From: Lojkania enalia
Taxonomy: Eukaryota; Ascomycota; Dothideomycetes; Pleosporales
Assembly (NCBI GenBank): GCA_010094045.1
Contig: ML986585.1
Location: forward strand, 405,196 to 469,195
DNA: 64,000 nt
Direction of reading: 5' to 3'
Numbering within the stretch: the stretch's first letter is position 1; the number at the start of each line of letters is the position of its first letter. A program made the translations under genes and the position numbers. The notes under the pieces were generated by a model. It was not told where the DNA came from. It ran no database searches and saw nothing but the letters and a program-made list of their open reading frames with translations. Shown here piece after piece: positions 1 to 10,667 of this stretch.

Positions 1-966
1 TATCGCTTGCGAGCTTGTCGTTGAGTTCGCGGAGCGAGTCTTCCAGTGCAGTAGAGCTCTGTTGGGTGTACGGCTTCAGCTTCATGACCTCGCGCTGTAC
101 ATTCTCTTTCGCCTCGACCTTCTGCTCGAGGAGGGCGCGCAGCCTATCATGTTCCTTTTTTGCGCGATTGAGCTTCTCGACGACGACCTCTTGGCTGCGC
201 TGGAGCTCCCGGAGCCGTATTTTGAGCTCTTGGGTCCTTTTTTCCTTCTCCTGCATCAGTTTCTCGGTGGCGGGGCGGCTACGGCTGAGCTCTGCGAGGC
301 GCGCCTCCTTGTCCTGCTTATCGTTGTACAGCTGCTCGATACGTAGTTTCGTGCGCTCCGCCTTATTGAAATGCTCGTCGATGGCCGACGTCTGCGACTC
401 GCGGAAGCGCACGAAATTAATCATGTACGAGAAGATCTTGACAAGGCGGGGATGTGTTGGGCGGTAGAAGTCTGAGAATGTGAAGTCATGGATACCACAC
501 TGGAGTCTATTAGCGCTGTTCAAGCGTAGACAGCACAGTCTCTCCAAAAACCTAAGCCTACCTCTCGGAGCAATTTTTTCAGGATGACAAAGAAGCCCAT
601 GAGATCTCGAGTATCGCTCGTGTATACGCGGTCTGCGTCTGGCCCGCAGAGATCCTCTGCTGCTGCCCTCATCGCTGGCGCAACGACCTCGCGCGTTGTG
701 TTCATCAAGAGCTCCGCGAGCCACTCGAATACCTTTTGGATCTGCTGTGGATTCGGTTTTTGGAGGTCCGCAACGGTGAAATTGATTCCGATTTCGGTGA
801 TGCATGATGCAATTTCGGTGTCCGGCTACAAATATCAGCGCGGTCTGCAAAACAAAGTAAGAAGCGGCCGTACTAGAGTCATGAAAGCGTCGTTCGGGTC
901 TTGCTCGCGCACGCGCTGGTTTGTTGATGCAGCGCGCGCAGTGCTCATGCGCGGATTGAACGACAT
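1..966 (-). CDS. nuf2: Kinetochore protein NUF2 (5' part, cut by window edge)
   Basis: Component of the NDC80 complex, which attaches kinetochores to spindle microtubules. Exons read on the minus strand are 966-874, 825-562 and 499-<1, joined in phase 0, giving about 285 N-terminal residues. The start at 966 begins [14 protein letters not shown]. Exon 2 carries the fungal Nuf2 calponin-homology-like segment ([18 protein letters not shown], then [20 protein letters not shown] and [10 protein letters not shown]). Exon 3 starts [19 protein letters not shown] and passes at about residue 150 into a long Glu/Lys/Arg-rich coiled coil, as expected for the stalk. The C-terminal coiled coil and SPC24/25-interacting end lie outside the window. 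The head motifs are distinctive, so the call is firm; the splice sites (GTACGG, GTAGGC donors) are inferred by frame continuity. Confidence 0.93.
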
Positions 967-3900
967 TTTGGCGGCGCAATGCAGCTATGGAGATGTGGTG
1001 CTAGAAGTTCTCGTCAAAGCGTATGGACTTTGGATTTGCGATGTATTGGGGTTTGTTTACCAAACAAGGTTTCGTGGTTGCGAGGCAGGTCCAAGGCTAG
1101 TCCTATAATGGCAAGGCGTCCTGGAGGCATTCACAACAGCTACAGGACATGTCCACCCAGCCCATGGTAGAAAGCGATGGAATACGCAACATTCCACACA
1201 CATCAAGCATGCTAATACTGATTCTATATAGTATCTTGACTACTCCCGGTATGGACGTGTTGGTATTATTACTGTCGCCAAGTTGAGAACGAACCATTGT
1301 AGTTGAGCATTACTCCTACGTCCCTAGAGCACTATCACACATAGCAGTTGACGTGCTTGACTGTATTGCTTTACCTTTTCCTGTGATTCTTGTGGCTCCT
1401 TTCTTCATTTAGTACTATTACGCCTCAGCTACTATAAGTAGGGAGAATGCGCCGTAGAGTCAACACTCAAGAAATTGCGATGATACAACCTGAGGCCAAA
1501 GCTCGTCTACCAAAAAGACCAGTCTCTCTCTCAATTGTGATATAGAAACGAATGAGATGGAAAACATCATGATATGACGGAAACAGGGTGCTTAGACGCC
1601 GCTCTCGATTTGAACAACCCCGCAGCTCCATAGTTCCCACTGGTCGACCGGAACCTAAGGCTCATCTTTAAACCACGCTACCTACCATGTGATACCGTCT
1701 TATCAGGAATACTAATTGGCCTGATGGACAAACCAGGGACCAGGGCTAGACCATCTTCTTGCTACGGCGTACATAGACACATACGCCGTTCCTGGGGCGT
1801 CTGCGGTGTAAGTACGACCTAGAAAGTCGTGGCAGTGAAACAGACATGCCGTTTTCATGTGGTACTCCAGCGCGATATACTAGCTGATTGGCCATAAAGA
1901 CTCGAACTCGCTTTCTCTGTCTCTTCTAGGAGGTTTTCTCCGCGTCGGTGTGACTGCTGCTGGCGAAAACCTATCGTGTCATCATGCAGCATCTCCACAG
2001 AAGGTTTTATCGGTCCCTAAATCCTAACGGTTCATGCTGTGAGCTGCTGCGATTGGCTGGTGGTGATCTTTGGTGGGTTAAGCAAGAGTTCGAGATCGAC
2101 GGTGGAGTGATAAGATGTATGTAGGGTACCCCAAATCATTAACCTTCACTGGCATCAAGCTAGATGATAAACGACAGCGAGACCGTTGTGCTGTTGTGGG
2201 TCACGCTGTGCAAATGTCAAGTCCAGCGGGGAGCATGGCGAGTGATTTGTCAAGGCTCTCTGCATGAGGCGAGAGCAGCAGAGTAGTGCTGAAAATGAAC
2301 CGTCGGCTAGTTGTCCCTAGAGAGATACTTGCAGAAATACAAAGCCAAAAACTTGTCTTGGGATTCGAGAGCATAGCGGTGAAATCTGCATTTGGTCGCG
2401 TGAAAAAGAGCCATGGTTCAGCTCCACGCTGCTAGAGTTAAGTGTGTTGTTGGTTCTCACGGACGACGAGTGGAAGAGGCGGAGTACTGAGACTGTTCCG
2501 ATCTGAAACGAGGTCTTCAATGAGCAGCACTGTTTATTATAGACGGCATCAACGGAATCTCGAATAGCTGGTCGTTAAGAACTCGTATAGAGAGATATCC
2601 CCTACCGAGTATTCGACATGTTTCAGCCATGTTGCCATACGGCTGACAAAACGCATGCACTGATCTGTCGAAATGATAAGCTGTCAAGCACATTGCGTTG
2701 TACTTGAAACATCCGCTTACCATGCTTCAGCAGTTTTGCGAAAAGCTAAGGCTAAGAGACAATACGAGAGGTATGCATCCGCACCGTACCTGGCTCTGCA
2801 TCGTTCCAATATTGTGTTTTGCTGCATCCCCGGTAGGATATCTTCCGACATCCTTGACCGGCGCCGCGCGCGGCGTGAATGCTGCCAGACTGCCTGAGAG
2901 TCTAGGCAATGGAGTTGCGGACAGCTGGTGGGGACGGTTGGAGATGACAGCGCCGAGATGCAGTCAATTTGCCAGATCAAAGGGCGGCTGCTATCTCGAT
3001 TGGGTCTCGTTATGATCCTCCCGCGCGCCAGGCCTGGCGTTCACCGTTGGCCGCCCGCTGCAGGACCGACGTGTCTCTCCACGTCCCGCTGGGCGCGATA
3101 TTGGTTCCGCAGCAAGCTGCAGGACAAATTCCGCGTGGCTACTAAGGATGCTGGCAAAGTCGCCACGACCGACTCACGACCGACAGCGTCGAAACATCTG
3201 CCGTCCTCGTGAGCAAGAGGAGCTGGGCGATCATGAGAGGCCTGGCTGAAATTGAGCAGTTCTCAGCGCAATTCGCCGCTGATGGGCAGCACGAGGTACC
3301 TGAGCCGCTTTGGGGACATGATTGGCGGCAGGCATTTGATTATTTTGATGACCAGGGCAGGCCGGGACGGGTGCGAGGTCGAGAAGGTTGGCCCAGAGCC
3401 TTACGGGAGAGCTCTTAACGACCGGGGCCGGGGGGTTGGACAACGTTGTGAAAACTTTGCCACCAACTAACAGCACGGCGAGCGGAAAGCGTCAAAGATC
3501 GTCAAGCTTTGCGACGGTTGGTTGACCTATCTGGCACCCACATGAGCTGTCGTCGATTCGTCGATTCGTCGCCGGGCGTGGCGCATCTGGATGCGAGTTG
3601 AAGCAACACGACCAGCAGCAAGCCCGCCAGCAGCCCAAGCCCGTCCGGGCCACGCGCACCAGGGACTAGCCATCCGTGGTCCGCATCTGAAATATCCCCC
3701 GATGAAGAAAGGCGAGAGAGAAAAGGAATAAGTATTTTTGGCCGCCCGTGTGGTGGGGTTGTGCGACAGGCCCTGGCTCTCCCTCTCTTGTCGCCGCGCG
3801 CCCCAACCTTGGAAGAATCCTGCTGATGGTGCTGCCGCTCGCGCCCTTACATCACACAGCGATCCCCAAACCGCACCCCTACAGCCCTCTCACCACCGCT

Positions 3901-4222
3901 CACCCCCCTTTGTGCCTGACTACCAACGCTCTACTCCTGTTCTGTATCCTGTTCCTGTTCCTGTCCGGTCACCTCAACCTCCCTCCCATCACCGCGTCGC
4001 CCGCCGGCAGCCTCGCAGCCACAACGTCGCCTCTGACGCCCGACGCCGCACAGTCCGCGGCCCTCCGTTTCCCTGGCTCGCCGCGCCCCAGCCCACAATG
4101 TCGTCGCTCAGCCGCTTGTGCGATAGCAGATAGCACCCGCATCCTAGGATATCGCGACCGCTGTGGGCACACAATTCGGAGCAGAACTCCCGCCCGTCTC
4201 GCCGGCGGCCGCGTGCGCGCTC
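967..4222. other. Intergenic region between divergent genes, no supported gene
   Basis: About 3.2 kb between the NUF2 start and the start of the Ser-rich protein. Overlapping short open frames in both strands (for example around 2670-3470) show no recognisable motif, no consistent splice structure and no cysteine or signal-peptide pattern. From about 2830 onward base composition becomes GC-rich, and 3740-4220 is C-rich with CT tracts, typical of a fungal 5' untranslated leader for the downstream gene. A small GTCGATTC tandem occurs near 3550. Nothing else is supported. Confidence 0.5.
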
Positions 4223-6817
4223 ATGCCGATGTGGCCGTTTGGGCGGAGAGGCGCGAAGGCCGCTAAAATAAAAGACAGCGACCGGCCTACCGCCGCCACC
4301 GCTGTCGCAGAAGGGAAGCGGCCTGTTGCGGGTGGATCCAGAGACCCAGCGAGCAGCGATGCCCTGAGAAGCAAGCCGCAGAGACGCAGCAGTCGCCGCA
4401 AGAGGAGGACGTCGCGCTCCCCGACCGCATCCATGCGCGACCTCGACGCAACCTCCCCGATACTCCCGCCCGTCGTTCCCTTCGCCCACAACCACGCCCT
4501 TCTCGATACCAGCGCCGAAGACATCACCGCCCTGCCGCTCTCGAAACGCCTACAGCACAGTCCTCACCTTCGGCCCGTCACCTTGCAGGACCACCACATT
4601 GCGTACAATTTTCAGTCGACTTCCCACTCGAGCCTCCCCTCGGCACGCGAACGGGGGAAGCTGCAACGGCCCCAATCTCTGCGCAAACGCTCCGCCAACG
4701 AGACAGGCGTGGTGCGGCGGAAGTCAAGCAAGAAGAGGAAGAATGACCACGTCCGTGAGGAGGAGATCCGAGCAATGAGCATGCCCCTGCCGCAGAAACG
4801 ACCCGCGGGCAACAGTGGCGGAATGCTTCGGCGGGACAGCAAGAAGGTGAAAGGCGGTTTCAACAAGCACTTCGAGCGTCCTACATCCAACATATCGCTC
4901 CCCCTCCAAGACTCCATACACTCATCGATGTCGGGTAGCTCCGAGACTCGCGCCTTTCGGGTCAGCGCTCTCGATATGTTCTCCCCGAGGCCCAAGATTC
5001 GCTATTCCGTGGGTTCGCAGTACTACTACGCCGCGGGCCCGTCACCGACCTCGCAGAAGGATCGTATAACACCAGCCAGCCAGGATGGCAAGGAAGAAAA
5101 GAGAAGCAAAAGGATTGATGATTTAGCAGATACCCTCGACGCCGGGGCGCTGAGGGACATATTAGAAAGAGACAAGCGACGCCAAGAGAAGAAGAGAAAG
5201 GCGGAAGAGGAACGTTTGCGACGGAGATTAGAACGTCGTGCAGAGAAGCAAAGAGCGACAACGGAAAATGGCGGAACGCTTGCCACCCCGCGAAGAGAGG
5301 CCAAGGGCGCCATTGGCCTGGGAATTGGAAGGGAGACAGCCACACCGATGGAGGATGTTCGACCAGCGACGACGCCGCCGCCGCCGCCACCTCAGGCATT
5401 GGAGACTACAGAGCTTGCGCCTAAAGTGGAAGAAAACAGTCAGTTACCAACGCCTCTGGAGAGTCCCATCGAGGAACCTGTGGTTGCTGATGCGCAAGCC
5501 GTTCGTTACTCGCGAGCGAGTATGTCGTCCCCCGTGTCGCCTCTACACGCGCGTGGCGCGTCTAATGTTTCCCAACTACCGGACTTGGTATCAGAAGTTG
5601 CAGCTCGTGAAAAGCCGATTCGGTCGGTGGAGACTTTACCGGATCCCAACGCCAGCGGATCACTCCATCCCGTCCAAACTACCGACACTACGTCAACATC
5701 TAAAAAGGAAACGGGTCGACGACGCAGCTCAGAATCACGACGCCTAAATGTGTTTGCCTCATTGTTTAGGCGTGGGAAGCGAAACTCTCAAGATCAAAGA
5801 GCGCGGGCCACATCGTCCGAGGTGTCCTTCTCAAATACATCGCGGGAATCTATGTCCCGCCACCCACCGCCCGCACATCTAGTCGGACCTCCCTCGCAGC
5901 CGATTGACATCCGACGGCCGTCCAGTGTTCCCCGTCGAACGATGTCTAAGTTCAGAGAGGACTTGCCAGAGTTCCCAATCTCGCCTCCAGATTCAAGAGT
6001 CCAGTCGCCCGAAGGAGCATCTAGCAGTGTTGCTGCCTCTCGGCATCGCAGTCAGCCCGCTTACACAGCCGAATCAACTAGTTCAGATCCCGGTCGGACG
6101 GATTCTCCCGTCAGCCCAGGAGTACCGCCTGTGGGTTTGATGTCACAATCGCTCGCTTCGGTTGACTCTGAAGGTTCGTGGCTCTCTGGAAAACCGATGA
6201 AGCGGAGGTCAAACAAGTCCCATTTCCGCTCTAGCGTTGGTTCGTCAACTACTGCGAGACGCCAAGAGGAGTTCAATGCCTCGTATGAGGAGCTAGGCAT
6301 TCCAGATGATGAATATTTCAAGAGGTTAACTCCACAGCCCGATGAGCACCGGATATCAATCCAGTCGGGTGAAATGATGGTGCGGAAGCCAAGCAGCACG
6401 GCCATGGCAATTATAGACGCCGCTGCTCAATCTGATGATGAAGCGCGTCCGGCTATGGAAAGACGACCATCGGATGAAGAGAATCTGGTACAGAGCAGTG
6501 TCGGCCGCCAACCCACCATCGTGCATCGCCAGCCTCGCGTCAAGTCTACTGAGGGCTTATTAAGCTACTTCCAGGGCGACGTACCGTCCCCCGAGGAACA
6601 TCCACACATCAACGCGGAAGGACCCACCGAGAAGGAATCGCCGGATTCGGATGTCGGGCCCGTACAAGTACAGCGTGCAAGGAGCGTCGATCTGGGGAAG
6701 CACCATGGCCGGCATCTTAGTGCTGGATCCGCAAAGCTCCTTGAAATTCCTGCAAAAAGGTCTTCGGTTGATCAGAAGCGCTCGAGCACCGGCTCTCAAA
6801 ACAGGTTATCAGAGTAA
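4223..6817 (+). CDS. Large Ser/Arg-rich conserved fungal protein of unknown function
   Basis: Single-exon gene of 864 residues. I chose the first ATG at 4223 (MPMWPFGRRGAKAAK); a second ATG at 4229 is equally possible, and the frame continues upstream only with a GTG. The N-terminus is short and basic; a conserved-looking block around residues 85-270 has ITALPLSKRLQHSPHLRPV, KLQRPQSLRKRS and FRVSALDMFSPRP. A highly charged coiled-coil candidate spans about residues 293-350 (KRSKRIDDLADTLDAGALRD, then RRQEKKRKAEEERLRRR). A proline run lies near residue 381. The remainder is Ser/Thr/Pro-rich and probably disordered, with many RRxSS-like sites that resemble basophilic kinase targets. I recall similar proteins across Pezizomycotina but know of no assigned function. 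No membrane segment or enzyme motif is visible. Confidence 0.85.
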   Translation: MPMWPFGRRGAKAAKIKDSDRPTAATAVAEGKRPVAGGSRDPASSDALRSKPQRRSSRRKRRTSRSPTASMRDLDATSPILPPVVPFAHNHALLDTSAEDITALPLSKRLQHSPHLRPVTLQDHHIAYNFQSTSHSSLPSARERGKLQRPQSLRKRSANETGVVRRKSSKKRKNDHVREEEIRAMSMPLPQKRPAGNSGGMLRRDSKKVKGGFNKHFERPTSNISLPLQDSIHSSMSGSSETRAFRVSALDMFSPRPKIRYSVGSQYYYAAGPSPTSQKDRITPASQDGKEEKRSKRIDDLADTLDAGALRDILERDKRRQEKKRKAEEERLRRRLERRAEKQRATTENGGTLATPRREAKGAIGLGIGRETATPMEDVRPATTPPPPPPQALETTELAPKVEENSQLPTPLESPIEEPVVADAQAVRYSRASMSSPVSPLHARGASNVSQLPDLVSEVAAREKPIRSVETLPDPNASGSLHPVQTTDTTSTSKKETGRRRSSESRRLNVFASLFRRGKRNSQDQRARATSSEVSFSNTSRESMSRHPPPAHLVGPPSQPIDIRRPSSVPRRTMSKFREDLPEFPISPPDSRVQSPEGASSSVAASRHRSQPAYTAESTSSDPGRTDSPVSPGVPPVGLMSQSLASVDSEGSWLSGKPMKRRSNKSHFRSSVGSSTTARRQEEFNASYEELGIPDDEYFKRLTPQPDEHRISIQSGEMMVRKPSSTAMAIIDAAAQSDDEARPAMERRPSDEENLVQSSVGRQPTIVHRQPRVKSTEGLLSYFQGDVPSPEEHPHINAEGPTEKESPDSDVGPVQVQRARSVDLGKHHGRHLSAGSAKLLEIPAKRSSVDQKRSSTGSQNRLSE

Positions 6818-8274
6818 GAGTAAGAGAACGCCTTGGACGAAGAAGAGACTCTAGGAAAATGCATGTTTGCCAAATCGCACCACTCACTTGGATTTCCTTT
6901 GTATTTGTCATTCATTTGAATTTCCTTGGCTGTATACTCGCCCTAGTCGCTCGTTAAGATATTTCCTTGCATCTTTTTGAGTAGCTTTTTGATTTGGCAA
7001 ACGTCGCAGCACCTAGTGGCTCCCCTTCGGTCCTCGAAGGTTCTCCTAATCTAGTTTAGCCGTTACAGTCTGGAGCTCAGTTGGCTTTTCGGTCGATTGT
7101 GATATCCTTTGCGCAAGAACATAGCAAGGCGTTGGCGGAGGGTTACTCCAAAGTTGCTTTTTTGAATTTGGATGGGATCTAATTTGTATTTTATACCAAG
7201 ATTCGCGGGGTACACCTTTTTCTCTAATTCCCCCTTTTCCTTTTTGATATCACGGTTTTTGGACCTTGGGCACAGGCGTATATAGACGGAATGGATCTGC
7301 GAGTCTAGGCTTCGCATGCCTGAAGCCTTCTTTCTACTTGTTTCGACTCAAACGGCATTCTGACCTCTATTAAGAAGATAGGGAAAATGAAAACGAGAAT
7401 TCTGGTGAGCCGAAGCGCATGTCCGTAGTTTGGCAGCCCCATTTCGGTCTCTTTTAGGCTGAATCTGTAGTTTCAATACACATGTATTGCTGGCTTTCAG
7501 ATGCTCATGCTCTGTTCCGGATAGCCGCCTATTGTCGGCGTTTTTCGTTCACGATTATCGGACCATTTAACGTTCCTGCACTTCATGATTATGGGCTGAT
7601 GTTTCGCGGCTGAGGTGTGGCGCTGAAGTCGAATCCTTGGAGATAATGGCAGGCCATGAAGGTGGGGCGAGAGGACGATTTCCGGTCTCCAGGACATTTG
7701 TAAACCAGACTCCTCTAACCCAAGTCGGATGTGAACGGCGTCTGTAGGGAATCTAATTTACCTGCACACCCAAGTTACGTGATCCTTATCCGCGGCTACA
7801 GTGGTGTGCCGGAGAGTGAATCTGATAGTGAATGCCGTCGGAGGGACCCCACCATCCGCACCTTCTTTGTCGGGTGGCAGGCTGCAGGCGGTGGCCGAGT
7901 TGGGCGCGCACGTCATCGAGGCGCTACCTCGAACGACCGAAGTGGCATGCGGGCCTGTGTAATCAAGCCCACCCCTCGGTATTTATCTAGACAACTCAAG
8001 AATACTTCACGGCGGCCGCCTTTCCTCAGACACCGGAATACTCTCAGCATCTCGTAAGTGAGTTTCTGCTTTTCCTCTCTGTCCTGGACTCGGCATACGC
8101 CGCTGTGCACAGAGCAGCGGCGACATTTGCCGAGTTTGAACAACCTAACTAAGCGCATCACTGAATTGTAATCGGCGGGCGGGCTTTCGTCCAGCTCATT
8201 CCATCACTCCGTTCAGTATAATCATCATCGTGTTCTAATTCACATTTTTCCGCTTTGTTTCGTGTATATATATC
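6818..8274. other. Intergenic region upstream of thioredoxin, no supported gene
   Basis: About 1.45 kb holding the 3' flank of the Ser-rich gene and the promoter of the thioredoxin gene. The 3' flank is T-rich. Short frames at 7063-7317 and 7731-8161 have no recognisable product. The last 60 bases before 8275 are pyrimidine-rich with a TATATATAT run at about 8264-8272. Confidence 0.5.
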
Positions 8275-9052
8275 ATGTTCGCTACGTCACCACTTCGAAG
8301 AACACTACTCACAACCGCACGTCTACCAGCAGCTAGCCTAACCTCATCGACGAACCCGAGTCTCTACCGACCACTCTTTACCCCTCGATTCTTCGCATCT
8401 ACCGCAAAAATGAGCAAGCAAGGCATACATAACCTCGACAAGTGAGTTCGAAACACCCTAGCCTCGGACCGCTCGGTCCCTGCAGAGGCTCTCAGACTTC
8501 CCTATCTTAGGAATACTCCGCTAACCCGCGTGTCTCTACTATAGGAAGAACTGGAAGTCCGAGTGGGATGAGGCGCTTGCCTTGAAAGACACTCTCCTCG
8601 TCGTCGACGCCTTTGCAACCTGGTGCGGGCCCTGCAAAGTCATCGCCCCACAAGTCGTTAAGTAATGNNNNNNNNNNNNNNNNNNNNNNNNNNNNNNNNN
8701 NNNNNNNNNNNNNNNNNNNNNNNNNNNNNNNNNNNNNNNNNNNNNNNNNNNNNNNNNNNNNNCCCCCCCCCCCCCCCCCCCAAACAAACATCCATTCCAT
8801 TTCTCCGCATCCATACGAATCCTCAGCATAAAAAACGTATAGCTGATATATTGGGATCGCAGGTTCTCCGATCAATACCCCACGGCCAAATTCTACAAGC
8901 TCGATGTCGACGACATCCCCGAGCTGGCGCAGGAACTAGGCATCCGCGCTATGCCGACGTTCATCTTGTTCAAGAACGGAGAGAAGGTTAGTGATGTCGT
9001 GGGCGCGAATCCGAAGGCGTTGGAGGCAGCTATCAAGGCCAATTTGGAGTAG
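8275..9052 (+). CDS. Thioredoxin, mitochondrial type (three exons, gap in intron 2)
   Basis: Small dithiol-disulfide oxidoreductase supplying reducing equivalents, reduced by thioredoxin reductase. Exons 8275-8441, 8545-8661 and 8863-9052 give 157 residues. Residues 1-45 are rich in Arg, Ser, Thr and Leu with no acidic residue, a typical matrix presequence ([18 protein letters not shown]). The catalytic WCGPC is at residues 82-86, preceded by DAFAT, and the cis-proline loop AMPTFILF lies in exon 3 along with the buried DVDD segment. A second in-frame Met at residue 46 ([11 protein letters not shown]) starts just where a cytosolic thioredoxin would start. Intron 2 contains 95 unresolved bases (8668-8762) followed by a run of C, but both exon borders are intact, so the protein is complete. 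Stop TAG at 9050. Confidence 0.95.
8668..8762. other. Assembly gap (95 N) followed by poly-C
   Basis: Ninety-five undetermined bases inside thioredoxin intron 2, directly followed by 18 C residues (8763-8780). The homopolymer border suggests that sequencing through a C/G run failed here. The true intron length is therefore unknown. Confidence 0.98.
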
Positions 9053-10667
9053 ACGGTAATCAAATCGCTAGAATGGAACTCTATGGAATAGGCATGGAAT
9101 GGGCTGGTGATGAGGGATTAGATTAGATGGGGATAGGGAGGATAAAGCTGGCATTGACGGGAGGCTCTTGTCTTCTCGTTTGTCTGCATGAGTGCATTGG
9201 AATGGATGGATGGATGGATGGATGGGGTTCAATATCAATACTAAACGGTCTTTGAATGACAATTTGTGTTTCTAGGCTTCCAAATTTTTGACGATGATGT
9301 ATGGCGTTTTGAATCTTTTCAATACTTGCTGGTGACACGTGATTGAGGATTATAAATCTGATCGGGGGATTGTGTTTCTCCGGATCCGGTTGAAATTGGG
9401 GTTCAGATGGAACTACGGGGACTGGTAGTGAATGGTGGACCGTATGGTTGTCTATTTTTTTTTTTTTTTTCCCTTCCCCATCGCTGTTGTCGTATCTCAT
9501 CCAGTCAACTCGCCTTCTCTCGGACTCACACTATATCCGGACCCCGCCATAAGTCTATCATCGGAATCTGCCCCAATTGAGCGCTTTCCCAATTATTCGA
9601 TTAAATAGAGCAGAGGACTGAGTTTGTTTGGTGGACCACGTGATTTATTAGTACTACCTAGTAGTGTATCTATATAGCTCGATAGTTTCTATAATGGCAT
9701 CTACAGTCTACTGATATCTGCCGTTTGGAATTTGCGTTGCGTTGCATGTTTTACGCGGAAATAGTAGAGCTACAATTTTATAGAAGGGAGTTGAAGATGT
9801 TTTGAGAAGGAGGGGGAAGTTTTTGAGTCGTATATGCGCTAGAGGCGTGGCCTGAGATGGAGCGATGGATGGGTGGTCGGTTGGGGGTATGGGAGATGTT
9901 GAGATTGGTGGTGGGGATGGGATAGTTGGGAGGGGCTAAGTTGACTTTGATGACACGCACGTGTGTGCTGTAATTGGAGGATTCTATAAATATGCACCAT
10001 TTTTTTCCTAAATGGGGGAGAAGAGAGGATAAAAGTGTTTGGGACGAGAAGGGTTGGTTGATGGGAAGGAAGTTTGGTTCGTAGTGAATTAGTATGGTAT
10101 ACTGCTCGCTACTTGCAAACTAACAGCCCAGCAAAAAGAGATTAGTGGTACCTGCCATATTCCTAACATCGAAGCTGTCCGCCGACTGAGAAGCTAGTAT
10201 ATATGTTCAATAGGGCGAGGGAAAATTCGTAGCTTGTAGTCAAGCAGGTGGTGCTATCCTCAAATTTCACGCGTTCCGCTCTTCATGGTTTTATGGGGCT
10301 GAAATACCTAACAGAGCACCGAACTATCTGCGGGTGGAGACCTGAGGACCGTGAGCAATGGCATCTCATAGTCGAGCAGAAATGCTGGTTGCAGGGTAGC
10401 GTCTCCTGTTCACTGCTCCATGGGACCTGCTACCCATTACCCAAATCGACCACCAAAGTATCTATGGTTCTGTATCCAAATATCCTTAGGGTCTGCATCC
10501 CACAAATTTTCTAGCCTCCTTGGAAATTCTCAGCAGCTATGTGACGGTTGAGCGAGGCCCACTTAAGCTGGCATTGCCTTTCTGCCTCCGACATCGTTCC
10601 TACATTCATCACAACCGCTTACGCTTTCACCCTCACCGGCACTGTTGCTCGTACGCTCGCGCACGCA
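9053..10667. other. Intergenic region with GGAT microsatellite
   Basis: About 1.6 kb between thioredoxin and the GPI-anchored protein gene. It contains a six-unit ATGG tandem at about 9202-9225, a 16-T run near 9455 and purine-rich stretches around 9790-9940. Open frames here are short or low-complexity and none is supported. Confidence 0.5.
9202..9225. repeat. (ATGG)6 microsatellite
   Basis: Six perfect tandem copies of ATGG in the 3' flank of the thioredoxin gene. Confidence 0.9.

Noticed and set aside
15..467. Plus-strand open frame of 150 codons
   Set aside because: It lies antisense to the NUF2 coiled coil; the minus-strand sequence matches the family and the plus frame is a Ser/Leu-rich shadow.
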